Source: Ideonella dechloratans (GTDB lineage Bacteria; Pseudomonadota; Gammaproteobacteria; Burkholderiales; Burkholderiaceae_C). From it: 64,000 bases of DNA. The stretch is taken from positions 3,658,001 to 3,722,000 of the forward strand of contig NZ_CP088081.1 in NCBI RefSeq assembly GCF_021049305.1, given 5' to 3'. The notes beneath the pieces were generated by a model, which was not told where the DNA came from, searched no databases, and saw nothing but the letters and a program-made list of their open reading frames with translations. Made by a program: the position numbers and the translations under genes. This document shows positions 36,653 through 45,375 of the stretch, one piece after another; the first letter of the stretch is position 1, and every line of letters begins with the position of its first letter.

Positions 36653-37051
36653 ATGTCCACCGCCGAGTCCTCCCCGTCTTCCTCGCCCGCCCTGCTGCTG
36701 GCCTGCCTGTGCGCGGCCTGGTGCCCCACCTGCGTGAGCTACCAGGAGGCCTTCCAGGCCCTGGCCGCCCAGCACCCCGAGGCGCGCCTGGTGTGGATCG
36801 ACATCGAGGACCATGCCGACGCGCTGGAGGCCGGCGACGAGGACATCCCGGACATCGAGAACTTCCCCACGCTGCTGTTGCTGCGCGATGGGCAAGCGGT
36901 GTTCCACGGCACGGTGCTGCCGCACGCCCAGGTGGCCGAGCGCCTGCTGCAGCAGGCCCCCAGCCTGCGGCCGCTGGCCGACGCGTCGGTGCGGGCTCTG
37001 GCACGCGCGGTGGCCGGTCTGGCGGCCGACCCGGCCCTGGACATGGGCTGA
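36653..37051 (+). CDS. Thioredoxin-like protein
   Basis: The 132-residue protein has a redox motif WCPTC (about residues 23-27, in LCAAWCPTCVSYQEAFQALA). It then has the thioredoxin-fold strands RLVWIDIEDHAD and the cis-Pro segment IENFPTLLLLRDGQAVFHG. No signal peptide is visible, so it is probably cytoplasmic. It follows the SLAC1 gene by 28 bp. A disulfide or persulfide reductase role in the same sulfur pathway is plausible. Confidence 0.87.
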   Translation: MSTAESSPSSSPALLLACLCAAWCPTCVSYQEAFQALAAQHPEARLVWIDIEDHADALEAGDEDIPDIENFPTLLLLRDGQAVFHGTVLPHAQVAERLLQQAPSLRPLADASVRALARAVAGLAADPALDMG

Positions 37052-37088
37052 AGCCCGGCCTGGGGGCCCATATGCACCCACCGGGCTT
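37051..37088 (+). terminator. Hairpin after the thioredoxin-like gene
   Basis: AAGCCCGG (37051-37058) pairs perfectly with CCGGGCTT (37081-37088) across a 22-base loop, immediately after the stop codon. It lacks a long T-run. Probable transcript end. Confidence 0.4.
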
Positions 37089-37168
37089 GCTTGCGCGAAA
37101 GAAGTCGTTCCCCGCAGAAGGACCTGGCCGGATCATGGACTGACTTCCCCCGCCGAAGGAGGCATGTC

Positions 37169-37429
37169 ATGTCCACCACGACGCACCCCGCCACGCTGGC
37201 CCTGACCCTAGACCCCACGACCTGGTCGACCCAGTGGCTGCAGCAGCATCCCCGTCTCTTGCTCACCCTGGGTCGCCAGCTTCGCGTGGCCGGCTATCGC
37301 CTGGACCCCGCCGACCTGACCGCCGCGCTGTTGAACGACGGCCAGGCCGATGCCACCGACGCCTGCGGCCAGCGGGTGGCCGTGCGCATGCGCCTGGCCC
37401 TGCAGCTGGACGTGGAGCAGGCCGCCTGA
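37169..37429 (+). CDS. Small protein of unknown function
   Basis: An 86-residue reading frame starts at ATG 37169 with a strong GAAGGAGG site (37155-37162). It reads MSTTTHPATLALTLDPTTWS followed by LQQHPRLLLTLGRQLRVAGYRLDPADLTAALLNDGQADATD. No family is recognised. It contains no Cys, membrane helix or signal peptide, and looks soluble and mostly helical. The good ribosome site and codon usage support a real gene, monocistronic between the thioredoxin-like gene and sbp. Confidence 0.6.
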   Translation: MSTTTHPATLALTLDPTTWSTQWLQQHPRLLLTLGRQLRVAGYRLDPADLTAALLNDGQADATDACGQRVAVRMRLALQLDVEQAA

Positions 37430-37479
37430 AGCGCGCCCCCGGACGCGCCCTCGCCGCGCTTGTGCGCAGCCGGCATAAG

Positions 37480-37526
37480 GAAGCGCGTTTTGATTCGTTC
37501 CTCGCTGCAAGCGGGCTTCCTAGCAT
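37480..37526 (+). promoter_or_regulatory. sbp promoter with CysB-type activator block
   Basis: A 23-bp block (GAAGCGCG at 37480 through TTCGTTCCT ending 37502) is followed by CCTAGCAT at 37519, giving a TAGCAT -10-like box at 37521-37526. The same 23 bases and the same box occur at exactly the same spacing before cysTWA (39840-39886). The -35 hexamer (TTCCTC) is poor, as expected for an activator-dependent promoter. CysB/Cbl from the gene at 45376 is the likely activator. Confidence 0.65.
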
Positions 37527-37574
37527 GGGACGCATCCCATCCCACCTGCCGCCCCGCGGCCACAAAGGAAGCCC

Positions 37575-38600
37575 ATGCCGTCCCGCCGTTCCGCCCTGTC
37601 CCGCCTGAGCCACCTGGCCCTGGCCACCACCCTGGCCGCCACCGCCCTGCCCAGCTTCGCCAAGGACATCACGCTGCTCAATGTGTCCTACGACCCGACG
37701 CGTGAGCTCTACCAGGACTACAACAAGACCTTCGCCGCCCACTGGAAGGGCAAGACCGGCGACGTGGTGACGGTCAAGCAGTCGCATGGCGGCTCGGGCA
37801 AGCAGGCCCGCTCGGTCATCGACGGCCTGGAGGCCGATGTGGTCACCCTGGCGCTGGGCTACGACATCGACGAGCTGCACGGCGTGGCCAAGCTGATCCC
37901 GGCCGACTGGCAGAAGCGCCTGCCCCACAACAGCTCGCCCTACACCTCGACCATCGTGTTCCTGGTGCGCAAGGGCAACCCCAAGGGCATCCAGGACTGG
38001 GACGACCTGGTCAAGCCGGGCGTGAGCGTGATCACCCCCAACCCCAAGACCTCGGGCGGTGCGCGCTGGAACTACCTGGCGGCCTGGGGCTACGCCCTGA
38101 AGAAGCCGGGCGGCAGCGAGGCCCAGGCCAAGGCCTTCGTGACATCGCTGTTCAAGAACGTGCCGGTGCTGGATTCCGGCGCCCGCGGCGCCACCACGAC
38201 CTTCGTGGAGCGCGGCATCGGCGACGTGCTGATCGCCTGGGAGAACGAGGCCTTCCTGGCCGTCAAGGAGCTGGGCCCGGACAAGTTCCAGATCGTCGTG
38301 CCCTCGGTCAGCATCCTGGCCGAGCCGCCGGTCGCGGTGGTGGACAAGGTGGTGGACAAGCACGGCACCCGGGCCGTGGCCCAGGCCTACCTGGAGTACC
38401 TGTACTCGCCGGAAGGCCAGAAGATCGCCGGCGAGAACTACTACCGCCCGGTGGACCCGAAGGTGGCCGCGCAGTTCGACAAGCTCTTTCCCAAGCTCAA
38501 GCTCTTCACCATCGACGACACCTTCGGCGGCTGGGCCAAGGCCCAGTCCACCCACTTCAAGGACGGCGGCGTCTTCGACGCGATCTACGCGAAGAAGTGA
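37575..38600 (+). CDS. sbp: Sulfate ABC transporter substrate-binding protein
   Basis: The 341-residue periplasmic protein has a signal peptide ending about AATALPSFA. The mature N-terminus [21 protein letters not shown] is the classic Sbp/CysP signature. Later blocks are [47 protein letters not shown] and [13 protein letters not shown], all lining the sulfate site. It delivers sulfate (or thiosulfate) to CysTWA. It has its own promoter identical in key elements to that of cysT, from which it is separated by gpx and gst on the other strand. Confidence 0.96.
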   Translation: MPSRRSALSRLSHLALATTLAATALPSFAKDITLLNVSYDPTRELYQDYNKTFAAHWKGKTGDVVTVKQSHGGSGKQARSVIDGLEADVVTLALGYDIDELHGVAKLIPADWQKRLPHNSSPYTSTIVFLVRKGNPKGIQDWDDLVKPGVSVITPNPKTSGGARWNYLAAWGYALKKPGGSEAQAKAFVTSLFKNVPVLDSGARGATTTFVERGIGDVLIAWENEAFLAVKELGPDKFQIVVPSVSILAEPPVAVVDKVVDKHGTRAVAQAYLEYLYSPEGQKIAGENYYRPVDPKVAAQFDKLFPKLKLFTIDDTFGGWAKAQSTHFKDGGVFDAIYAKK

Positions 38601-38619
38601 GCCCCGGCCCTGGGGGCAC

Positions 38620-39108
38620 TCAGGCGCGGGGCAGCGCCGCCTCGATGTCCGCGGCCAGGCTTTCGGGCTTGTCCAGCGGGGCGTAGCGGCGCCGCACCCG
38701 ACCGTCCGGGTCGACCAGGAACTTGGTGAAGTTCCACTTGATGCCCTCGGTGCCCAGCAGCCCGGGGGCTTCGTGCTTGAGCCAGCGGTACAGCGGGTGG
38801 GTGTCGGCCCCGTTCACCGCGATCTTGGCGAACATCGGGAAGCTGACCTCGTAGCGCAGGCTGCAGAACTGGCGGATCTCCTGGGCATCGCCCGGCTCCT
38901 GGTGGCCGAACTGGTCGCAGGGAAAGCCCAGCACCGCAAAGCCCTGGGGCCCGAAGCGGCGCTGCAAGGCCTCCAGCCCCGCGTACTGGGGCGTGAAGCC
39001 GCATTGACTGGCGACATTGACCACCAGCAGGGCCTGGCCCGCGTGGTCGCGCAGGTTGGCGGCCTGACCGTCCAGCGTGGTCAGCGGGATGTCCGGCAGC
39101 GCGCTCAT
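38620..39108 (-). CDS. Glutathione peroxidase family protein
   Basis: The 162-residue protein has the thiol peroxidase motif VVNVASQCGFTPQYAGLEAL (peroxidatic Cys36), LGFPCDQFGHQEPG with a second Cys, and the KWNFTKFLVD Trp/Asn block. Bacterial members use Cys rather than selenocysteine and often take electrons from thioredoxin. The ATG overlaps the GST stop by four bases, so the two form a unit. The pair is convergent with sbp and divergent from cysT. Confidence 0.93.
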   Translation of the reverse strand: MSALPDIPLTTLDGQAANLRDHAGQALLVVNVASQCGFTPQYAGLEALQRRFGPQGFAVLGFPCDQFGHQEPGDAQEIRQFCSLRYEVSFPMFAKIAVNGADTHPLYRWLKHEAPGLLGTEGIKWNFTKFLVDPDGRVRRRYAPLDKPESLAADIEAALPRA

Positions 39109-39755
39109 GCGGCCACCTCCACCAGGGCCTGCAACTGTGCGGCGGCCTGCTGCACCGCCGGCCGCGCGCGCATGCGCTCGCGGTGTTCCAGCAGCCAGGG
39201 GAAGGCGGCGGTGTCCACGCCATCGCCCTCCAGCCATTCGCCGATCGTGTAGAGATAGGGGTCGGCCACGGTGTACTGGCTGCCGAACACCCAGGGACCC
39301 TGCCACCAGTCGCGGCCGATCAGCGTGAAGGCCTCCTGCATGTTGGGGCCGACCTTGGCCTTCATCGGCTCCCAGCTCGCCGGGTCGTCGGACCAGCGCG
39401 CGCCGCGGAACTTGTGCGCATGGGCCACATGCACCGTGCTGGCCAGGTAGCTGTGGAAGGCCTGCAGGCGGGCCCAGGCGAAGGCGTCGTCCAACGGTGC
39501 CAGCCGGGCCTCGGGAAAGGACTGGGCGACGAAGGCCAGCAGGGCCGGCGTCTCCACCAGGGGGCCGCGCTCGGTGACCAGGGCCGGCACGCGGCCCAGC
39601 GGGTTCACGGCCAGAAAGGCCGGGCTGCGCTGCTGGCCACTGGCGAAGTCCACCCGCCGCAGCTGGACGGGCGCCTGCGCCTCGCACAGCGCGATGTGGG
39701 TGGCCTGGGCACAGGTGCCGGGGGCCAGGTAGAGGGTCCAGTGGCGGGGATCCAT
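39105..39755 (-). CDS. Glutathione S-transferase family protein
   Basis: The 216-residue protein has a thioredoxin-like N-domain (WTLYLAPGTCAQATHIALCEAQAPVQLRRVDF), the glutathione-binding VNPLGRVPALVTERGPLVETPALLAFVAQ, and an all-helical C-domain (WVFGSQYTVADPYLYTIGEWL). ATG 39755 is chosen because GAGGAA lies 6 bp upstream; two earlier starts lack a ribosome site. With gpx it suggests glutathione-linked peroxide or electrophile defence beside the sulfate-uptake genes. Confidence 0.92.
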   Translation of the reverse strand: MDPRHWTLYLAPGTCAQATHIALCEAQAPVQLRRVDFASGQQRSPAFLAVNPLGRVPALVTERGPLVETPALLAFVAQSFPEARLAPLDDAFAWARLQAFHSYLASTVHVAHAHKFRGARWSDDPASWEPMKAKVGPNMQEAFTLIGRDWWQGPWVFGSQYTVADPYLYTIGEWLEGDGVDTAAFPWLLEHRERMRARPAVQQAAAQLQALVEVAA

Positions 39756-39839
39756 GGTCGTTCCTCGGTCGGTCATGACAGGCCGGCGATTGTGGGGCGG
39801 ATCGCGCCGCCCTGCACAAGGCAACGTCTTTCGCATATC

Positions 39840-39886
39840 GAAGCGCGTTTTGATTCGTTCCTTGTGATCAGGCGCCTGCCTAGCAT
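39840..39886 (+). promoter_or_regulatory. cysTWA promoter with CysB-type activator block
   Basis: The 23-bp block at 39840-39862 is identical to that before sbp. CCTAGCAT begins 39 bases after its start, the same as at sbp, giving TAGCAT at 39881-39886. The bases between the two elements differ, which argues that the matching parts are functional. The cysT ATG follows 57 bases later. Confidence 0.65.
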
Positions 39887-39942
39887 CTGTTCACGCATGA
39901 CCAACCACGCTGACCGCATGAGCGGTCCGCGCCCACCCCACC

Positions 39943-40848
39943 ATGAATGCCGCCACACCGCCCCTAGACGCCGCGCTGGCCCCACCCGGGTCCCGGCCAC
40001 GCCGTTCGTCCCAGGGGCTGCTGTCCCGGCTGCTGCTGCGCCAGCGCAGCGTGCTGCCCGGCTTCGATCTTTCGCTGGGCCTGACGCTGTTCTACCTCGG
40101 GCTGATCGTGCTGCTGCCGCTCAGCGCGGTCTTCCTCAAGACCTTCACGCTCAGCGCGGACGCCTTCTGGGCCGCGGTGGCCTCGCCGCGGGTGCTGGCC
40201 TCCTACCGGCTGACCTTCGGTGCCTCGCTGGCCGCCGCCCTGCTCAATGCCGCGGCCGGACTGCTGGTGGCCTGGGTGCTGGTGCGCTACCGCTTTCCCT
40301 TCCAGCGGGTGATCGACGCCCTGGTGGACCTGCCCTTCGCGCTGCCCACCGCGGTGGCCGGCATCGCGCTGACCGCGCTGTACGCACCCAACGGCTGGAT
40401 CGGACAGTGGCTGCCGTTCAAGGTGGCGTTCACGCCCACCGGCGTCTTCGTGGCCATGACCTTCATCGGCCTGCCCTTCGTGGTGCGCACGGTGCAGCCG
40501 GTGCTGGAAGACCTCTCGCGCGAGCTGGAGGAGGCCGCCGCCACGCTGGGCGCCACGCGCGGCCAGACCTTTCTGCACGTGATCCTGCCGACGCTGGCGC
40601 CGGCCCTGCTGACCGGCTTCGCCCTGGCCTTCGCCCGCGCGCTGGGCGAGTACGGCTCGATCATCTTCATCGCCGGCAACATGCCGATGGTCTCGGAGAT
40701 CACGCCGCTGCTGATCATCACCAAGCTGGAACAGTACGACTACGCCGGCGCCACCGCCATCGCGGTGGTGATGCTGGTCACCGCCTTCGCGCTGCTGCTG
40801 CTGATCAACCTCATCCAGGCCTGGTCGCGTCGGCGCCAGGGCCGCTGA
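39943..40848 (+). CDS. cysT: Sulfate ABC transporter permease CysT (CysU)
   Basis: The 301-residue inner-membrane permease has six hydrophobic helices. The binding-protein-dependent transport EAA loop is LEEAAATLGATRGQTFLHVILPTLAPALLTGFALAFARALGEYGS. The start FDLSLGLTLFYLGLIVLLPLSAVFLKTF is typical of CysT. It forms the channel with CysW and is energised by CysA. First gene of cysTWA; cysW follows after 18 bp. Confidence 0.96.
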   Translation: MNAATPPLDAALAPPGSRPRRSSQGLLSRLLLRQRSVLPGFDLSLGLTLFYLGLIVLLPLSAVFLKTFTLSADAFWAAVASPRVLASYRLTFGASLAAALLNAAAGLLVAWVLVRYRFPFQRVIDALVDLPFALPTAVAGIALTALYAPNGWIGQWLPFKVAFTPTGVFVAMTFIGLPFVVRTVQPVLEDLSRELEEAAATLGATRGQTFLHVILPTLAPALLTGFALAFARALGEYGSIIFIAGNMPMVSEITPLLIITKLEQYDYAGATAIAVVMLVTAFALLLLINLIQAWSRRRQGR

Positions 40849-40866
40849 GCCGGGAGTCTCACCACC

Positions 40867-41766
40867 ATGTCTTCCCCTGTCACCGCCCAGCCCGCCCGCT
40901 CGGCCCTGCAGGCCACGGCCGAGCCGGCCTGGGTCCGGCTCACGCTGATCACGCTGGCCCTGGCCTTTCTGTCGCTGTTCCTCTTCGTGCCCCTGGTGGC
41001 CGTGTTCGTCGAGGCCTTCAAGAAGGGCTGGGACGTGTACATCGCGTCCATCGTCGAGCCCGACGCGCTCTCGGCCGTCAAGCTCACGCTGATCGCCGCG
41101 GGCATCTCGGTGCCGCTGAACCTGGTGTTCGGCGTCTGCGCCGCCTGGGCCATCGCCAAGTTCGACTTCCGCGGCAAGAACCTGCTGCTCACCCTGATCG
41201 ACCTGCCCTTCTCGGTCAGCCCGGTGATCGCCGGCCTGATCTATGTGCTGGTGTTCGGCCTGCAGGGCTGGTTCGGCGAATGGCTGCGCGACCACGACCT
41301 GAAGATCATCTTCGCGGTGCCCGGCATCGTGCTGGCCACCGTGTTCGTGACCTTCCCCTTCATCGCCCGCGAGCTGATCCCGCTGATGCAGGCCCAGGGC
41401 AGCGAGCAGGAGGAGGCCGCCCGCGTGCTGGGCGCCAACGGCTGGCAGATCTTCTGGAAGGTGACCCTGCCCAATGTGAAGTGGGCCCTGCTGTACGGCG
41501 TGATCCTGTGCAACGCGCGGGCCATGGGCGAGTTCGGCGCGGTGTCGGTGGTCTCCGGCCACATCCGCGGCAGCACCAACACCCTGCCGCTGCACATCGA
41601 GATTCTCTACAACGAATACCAGTTCGCCGCCGCCTTCGCGGTGGCCTCGCTGCTGGCCGGTCTGGCCCTGGTGACCCTGGTGCTGAAGTACCTGGTGGAG
41701 CAGCGCGTCAAGCACACCCTGTCGTCCCATGGCGCGGACGACGCCGCTGAAGGAGCCCCCGCATGA
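40867..41766 (+). CDS. cysW: Sulfate ABC transporter permease CysW
   Basis: The 299-residue permease has six helices and the EAA loop [55 protein letters not shown]. The last part, with the [16 protein letters not shown] ending, is specific to CysW. Its last four bases overlap the cysA ATG. It is the channel partner of CysT. Confidence 0.96.
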   Translation: MSSPVTAQPARSALQATAEPAWVRLTLITLALAFLSLFLFVPLVAVFVEAFKKGWDVYIASIVEPDALSAVKLTLIAAGISVPLNLVFGVCAAWAIAKFDFRGKNLLLTLIDLPFSVSPVIAGLIYVLVFGLQGWFGEWLRDHDLKIIFAVPGIVLATVFVTFPFIARELIPLMQAQGSEQEEAARVLGANGWQIFWKVTLPNVKWALLYGVILCNARAMGEFGAVSVVSGHIRGSTNTLPLHIEILYNEYQFAAAFAVASLLAGLALVTLVLKYLVEQRVKHTLSSHGADDAAEGAPA

Positions 41767-42779
41767 GCATCGAAGTCCGCCACCTGGTCAAGCGCTTCGG
41801 CCCGCTGACCGTCTGCGACCACCTGAACCTGGACATCCCCTCCGGGGAGCTGGTGGCGCTGCTGGGCCCCTCGGGCTCGGGCAAGACCACGCTGCTGCGC
41901 ATGATCGCCGGGCTGGAGCAGCCTGACGAGGGCAGCGTGCTGTTCCACGGCGAGGACGCCACCGAGGTCTCGGTGCGCGAGCGCAACGTGGGCTTCGTGT
42001 TCCAGCACTACGCCCTGTTCGGCCACATGACCGTGGCCGACAACATCGCCTTCGGCCTGCGGGTGCGCCCGCGCGCCAGCCGCCCGTCCGAGGCGACGAT
42101 CCGCGAGAAGGTCCAGGAGTTGCTGCACCTGGTGCAGCTGGACACCCTGGCCGGCCGCTTCCCGCACCAGATCTCCGGCGGCCAGCGCCAGCGCGTGGCC
42201 CTGGCCCGTGCGCTGGCGGTGGAGCCCAAGGTGCTGCTGCTGGACGAGCCCTTCGGCGCGCTGGACGCCAAGGTGCGCAAGGAGCTGCGCCGCTGGCTGC
42301 GCCGGCTGCACGACGAGATGCACGTGACCAGCGTCTTCGTCACCCACGACCAGGAGGAAGCCATGGAGGTGGCCGACCGCATCGTGGTGATGAACCAGGG
42401 CCGCATCGAGCAGGAGGGCTCGCCCGACGAGGTCTACGACCAGCCGGCCACGCCCTTCGTGCTGAAGTTCCTGGGCGATGTGAACCTCTTCCACCGCCGC
42501 ACCGACGCTGGCGAGGCGGTGAGCTATGTGCGCCCGCACGAGCTGGACATCGTCGCGCAGCCGCAGGCCGACACCTGGTCGGTGACCCTGTCGCAGACCC
42601 TCACCGTGGGGCCCAACACCCGCATCGAGTTCCTGCGCGAGGAGGACGGCAGCCTGGTGGACGTGGAGCTCTCCCGCGAGGCCTGGCGCGGCCTGCAGCG
42701 CGAGCTGGGCCTGGCCCCCGGCAGCCGGGTGCACCTCCAGCCGCGGCGGGTGACCCGCTTCGGGCAGGGTAGTGCCTGA
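41763..42779 (+). CDS. cysA: Sulfate/thiosulfate ABC transporter ATP-binding protein
   Basis: The 338-residue ATPase has Walker [13 protein letters not shown], signature [15 protein letters not shown], Walker [13 protein letters not shown], and the switch His in [17 protein letters not shown]-terminal TOBE-like extension follows residue ~240. [25 protein letters not shown] is the usual CysA start. It overlaps cysW by four bases. A short hairpin lies shortly after its stop. Confidence 0.96.
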   Translation: MSIEVRHLVKRFGPLTVCDHLNLDIPSGELVALLGPSGSGKTTLLRMIAGLEQPDEGSVLFHGEDATEVSVRERNVGFVFQHYALFGHMTVADNIAFGLRVRPRASRPSEATIREKVQELLHLVQLDTLAGRFPHQISGGQRQRVALARALAVEPKVLLLDEPFGALDAKVRKELRRWLRRLHDEMHVTSVFVTHDQEEAMEVADRIVVMNQGRIEQEGSPDEVYDQPATPFVLKFLGDVNLFHRRTDAGEAVSYVRPHELDIVAQPQADTWSVTLSQTLTVGPNTRIEFLREEDGSLVDVELSREAWRGLQRELGLAPGSRVHLQPRRVTRFGQGSA

Positions 42780-42804
42780 ACGGTACTTTTTCTGCCGCAG
42801 CAGG

Positions 42805-42820
42805 GTCAGGCGAACCTGAC
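42805..42820 (+). terminator. Hairpin downstream of cysA
   Basis: GTCAGG-CGAA-CCTGAC is a 6-bp stem with a stable tetraloop, followed by TTTCAT, 25 bp after the cysA stop. Probable end of the cysTWA transcript. Confidence 0.45.
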
Positions 42821-42859
42821 TTTCATCCCCTGCATCCGGGAACATCTTGTTGCGCCGGC

Positions 42860-42873
42860 TTGACCTGGCTCAA
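42860..42873. promoter_or_regulatory. FNR/CRP-like palindrome TTGAC-CTGG-CTCAA
   Basis: This matches TTGAT-N4-ATCAA except for one symmetrical change in each half. It lies about 106 bp before the kinase ATG, inside a larger stem (GCCGGCT 42854-42860 with AGCCGGC 42878-42884). It may therefore be either an oxygen-regulator site or just part of a hairpin. Confidence 0.3.
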
Positions 42874-42978
42874 ATGGAGCCGGCTCAGCCGTCTCGGGAC
42901 ATTCCCGAGCGTCCCCCTGCGCAGGTACATTGAAATCTACCGGCCCGCATCGCCGTTGATGCGCAGGCCGGCTTCTTC

Positions 42979-43296
42979 ATGTCCGCGCAGTTCGCCCCTC
43001 CTTCTGCCTGCCCCCGTCCGACACCGGCACCGGCCCCCGCCGAAACCGTGCTGCCCGATGACGCCTGCATCGCCAAGGACTCGCAGGGCCGAATCGAGCG
43101 CTGGAGCCCGGCCGCCGAAGCCCTGTTCGGCTATGCCGAGCAAGAAGCCCTGGGGCAGGGCGCGGAGTTGCTGCTGCCGGAATCGCATCGGCACGAGTCC
43201 CTCTGGATTGCCCACCGGCTGGCGCAGGGCGAAAGCATCCTCCATCTCATCTCTACACCCGGCGACGGCACAAGTCCGGCCATCTGCTGCCGGTGA
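42979..43296 (+). pseudogene. N-terminal fragment of a frameshifted PAS hybrid kinase
   Basis: This 105-residue frame holds a Pro/Ala-rich start and the first part of a PAS domain (DDACIAKDSQGRIERWSPAAEALFGYAEQEALGQG). After ...ESILHLI it leaves the domain and soon stops at 43294-43296. The missing PAS strands (YTRRRHKSGHLLPVSLTAR) are in the next frame from 43254. The shift is at the CT-rich stretch CATCTCATCTCTAC (43243-43256) and corresponds to two extra bases or one missing. The stop overlaps GTG 43293 of the next frame (GTGA), so coupled translation of two pieces is conceivable. Sequencing error is also possible. Confidence 0.7.
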
Positions 43297-45356
43297 GCCT
43301 GACGGCCCGGGCCCGACGCACCGCCGACGGACAGTTGGCGGGCATCGACAAGCGCTACCGCCGCCTGGGTGACGAATGCGCCATCGTGCGGCAGCTGACC
43401 CTGGAGGCCGGCGACTTCGCCCGCCTGTTCGCCCGCACGCCGATGCCCATGTGCATCACCCGCATGACCGACGGCACGGTGCTGGCCATCAACACCAGCT
43501 TCCAGAGCTTCATGGGGCGGACGGAAGAGGCCTTGCTGGGCCACCGCACGCTGGACCTGGGCCTGTGGCGATCGGCCGGCGAGCGCAGCGCGCTGCTGGA
43601 GCGGCTGCACCGGGAAGGACGCGTGCACAACGCGCCGCTGGTCGTGCAGCTCGGTCGGCAGGGCGACCCGCAGGACCAGCGGGAGGTGCTGGCCAACATC
43701 GAGCCGGTGACGCTGGGCGGTCAGCCCTGCCTGTACGTGCTGCTCAACGACATCTCGGGCTGGCGCCAGGCCGAACGCCAGCTCCAGCGGCGCGACCGGG
43801 AGTTCGCCGACCTCGTCAACAGCGCCAGCGACGCCATCGTCAGCATCGACGCCCACCAGCGCGTCTGCCTGTTCAACCGTGCCGCCGAGCAGATGTTCCA
43901 GGTGTCCGCCGAAGAGGCCCTGGGCCAGACCCTGGACCGCTTCATCCCGGGCGAATGGCGCAGCCGCCACGCGGCCCTGGTGCAGCAGTTCATCGACAGC
44001 GGCGCCGAAGCCCGGCGCATGGGCAGCGGCCGGCTGATCCACGGCTGCCGGGCCGATGGCTCGGTGTTCCCGATCGAGGCCTCGATCTCGCGGGTGGGTC
44101 AGGGCGAAAGCCTGCGCCTGACGGTGGTGGCCCGGGACGTCTCCCAGGTCAAGGCGGCCGAGCAGGACCACCTGGCCCGCATCGCCGCTGAATCGGCCAA
44201 CCAGGCCAAGACGGCCTTCCTCTCGCGCATGAGCCACGAGCTGCGCACGCCGCTCAATGCCGTGCTGGGCTTCACCCAGCTGCTGCTGTCGGGCCGGCAG
44301 GACCCGCTGTCGCAGGCGCAGGTGCGGCAGGTGGAGCTGGTGCAGCAGGCCGGCTGGCACCTGCTGGCCCTGATCAACGACGTGCTGGACCTCTCGCGCA
44401 TCGAGGGCGGCCAGCTGCGGGTGGAGGCCCGCGCCATCGACCCGATCCACTGCCTGCAGGAGGCCCTGGCCCTGGCCATGCCCCAGGCCCAGGCCAGCGG
44501 CATCGCCCTGGCGGGCCCGGCGCCGGACGCGGACCTGCCGGTGATCCTCGCCGACCCGCTGCGCCTGCGCCAGGTGCTGCTGAACCTGCTGAGCAACGCC
44601 ATCAAGTACAACCGCGCCCACGGCGAGGTGCAGCTGAGCGCCCTGCGCCAGGCGGATGGCCGGCTGCAGGTGCAGGTCCGCGACAACGGCCTGGGGCTGA
44701 CAGCCGAACAGCTGCAGCACCTGTACGAACCCTTCAACCGGCTGGGCCGCGAGCGCTCGCACACCGAAGGCACCGGCATCGGCCTGGTGCTCTCGCGCGA
44801 GCTGATGCGCCTGATGGGTGGCGAGCTGCAGCTGCACAGCGCGCCCGGCCAGGGCACCTGCGTGACCCTGTGGCTGCCCACCGCCCCCGAGGGCACGCCA
44901 CCCGCGCCCCCGGCGGCCGCCCCGGCCCCCGACGCCGCCGCCGGCGCTGGCGCCGATGCCGACTGGGGCGGCCGCGTGCTCTACATCGAGGACAACCCGG
45001 TGAACCAGCTGCTGATGCAACAGCTGCTGGCGCGCTGCCCCACCGTGACGCTGCAATGCGTGGACACCGGCGGCGCCGGCCTGCAGGCGGTGGCCGAACA
45101 GACCCCGGACCTGGTGCTGCTGGACATGCAGCTGCCCGACATGAGCGGGCTGGAATGGCTGCAGCGGCAGGCTGCCGCCATCGCCGAAGGTCGGCTGCGG
45201 GTGATCGCCGTCTCGGCCAGCGCCATGTCCGGCGACGTGGCGGCCGCCCGGGCCGCGGGCGCGGTGGACTACTGGACCAAGCCGCTGCGGCTGGACCAGG
45301 TGGTGCACGACCTGGCCGGCTGGCTGCGCCAGGGCGCCCGCACCGCAGGCCCCTGA
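43293..45356 (+). CDS. PAS-domain hybrid sensor histidine kinase with receiver
   Basis: The 687-residue product contains, in order, the tail of a PAS domain (1-25), a second PAS (about 45-155) and a third PAS (about 160-280, FADLVNSASDAIVSIDAHQRVCLFNRAAEQMF). The H-box follows (FLSRMSHELRTPLNAVLGFTQLL), then the ATPase domain with NLLSNAIKYN, DNGLGL and GTGIGLVLSREL. A C-terminal receiver (VLYIEDNPVNQLLMQQLL ... DLVLLDMQLPDMSGLEWL ... VDYWTKPL) completes it. No membrane helix is seen, so it is a cytoplasmic hybrid kinase. The true gene very probably began at 42979 before a frameshift. Its phosphorelay partners are not in this window. Confidence 0.85.
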   Translation: MSLTARARRTADGQLAGIDKRYRRLGDECAIVRQLTLEAGDFARLFARTPMPMCITRMTDGTVLAINTSFQSFMGRTEEALLGHRTLDLGLWRSAGERSALLERLHREGRVHNAPLVVQLGRQGDPQDQREVLANIEPVTLGGQPCLYVLLNDISGWRQAERQLQRRDREFADLVNSASDAIVSIDAHQRVCLFNRAAEQMFQVSAEEALGQTLDRFIPGEWRSRHAALVQQFIDSGAEARRMGSGRLIHGCRADGSVFPIEASISRVGQGESLRLTVVARDVSQVKAAEQDHLARIAAESANQAKTAFLSRMSHELRTPLNAVLGFTQLLLSGRQDPLSQAQVRQVELVQQAGWHLLALINDVLDLSRIEGGQLRVEARAIDPIHCLQEALALAMPQAQASGIALAGPAPDADLPVILADPLRLRQVLLNLLSNAIKYNRAHGEVQLSALRQADGRLQVQVRDNGLGLTAEQLQHLYEPFNRLGRERSHTEGTGIGLVLSRELMRLMGGELQLHSAPGQGTCVTLWLPTAPEGTPPAPPAAAPAPDAAAGAGADADWGGRVLYIEDNPVNQLLMQQLLARCPTVTLQCVDTGGAGLQAVAEQTPDLVLLDMQLPDMSGLEWLQRQAAAIAEGRLRVIAVSASAMSGDVAAARAAGAVDYWTKPLRLDQVVHDLAGWLRQGARTAGP

Positions 45357-45375
45357 GCCCACCCGCCGGACCCGC

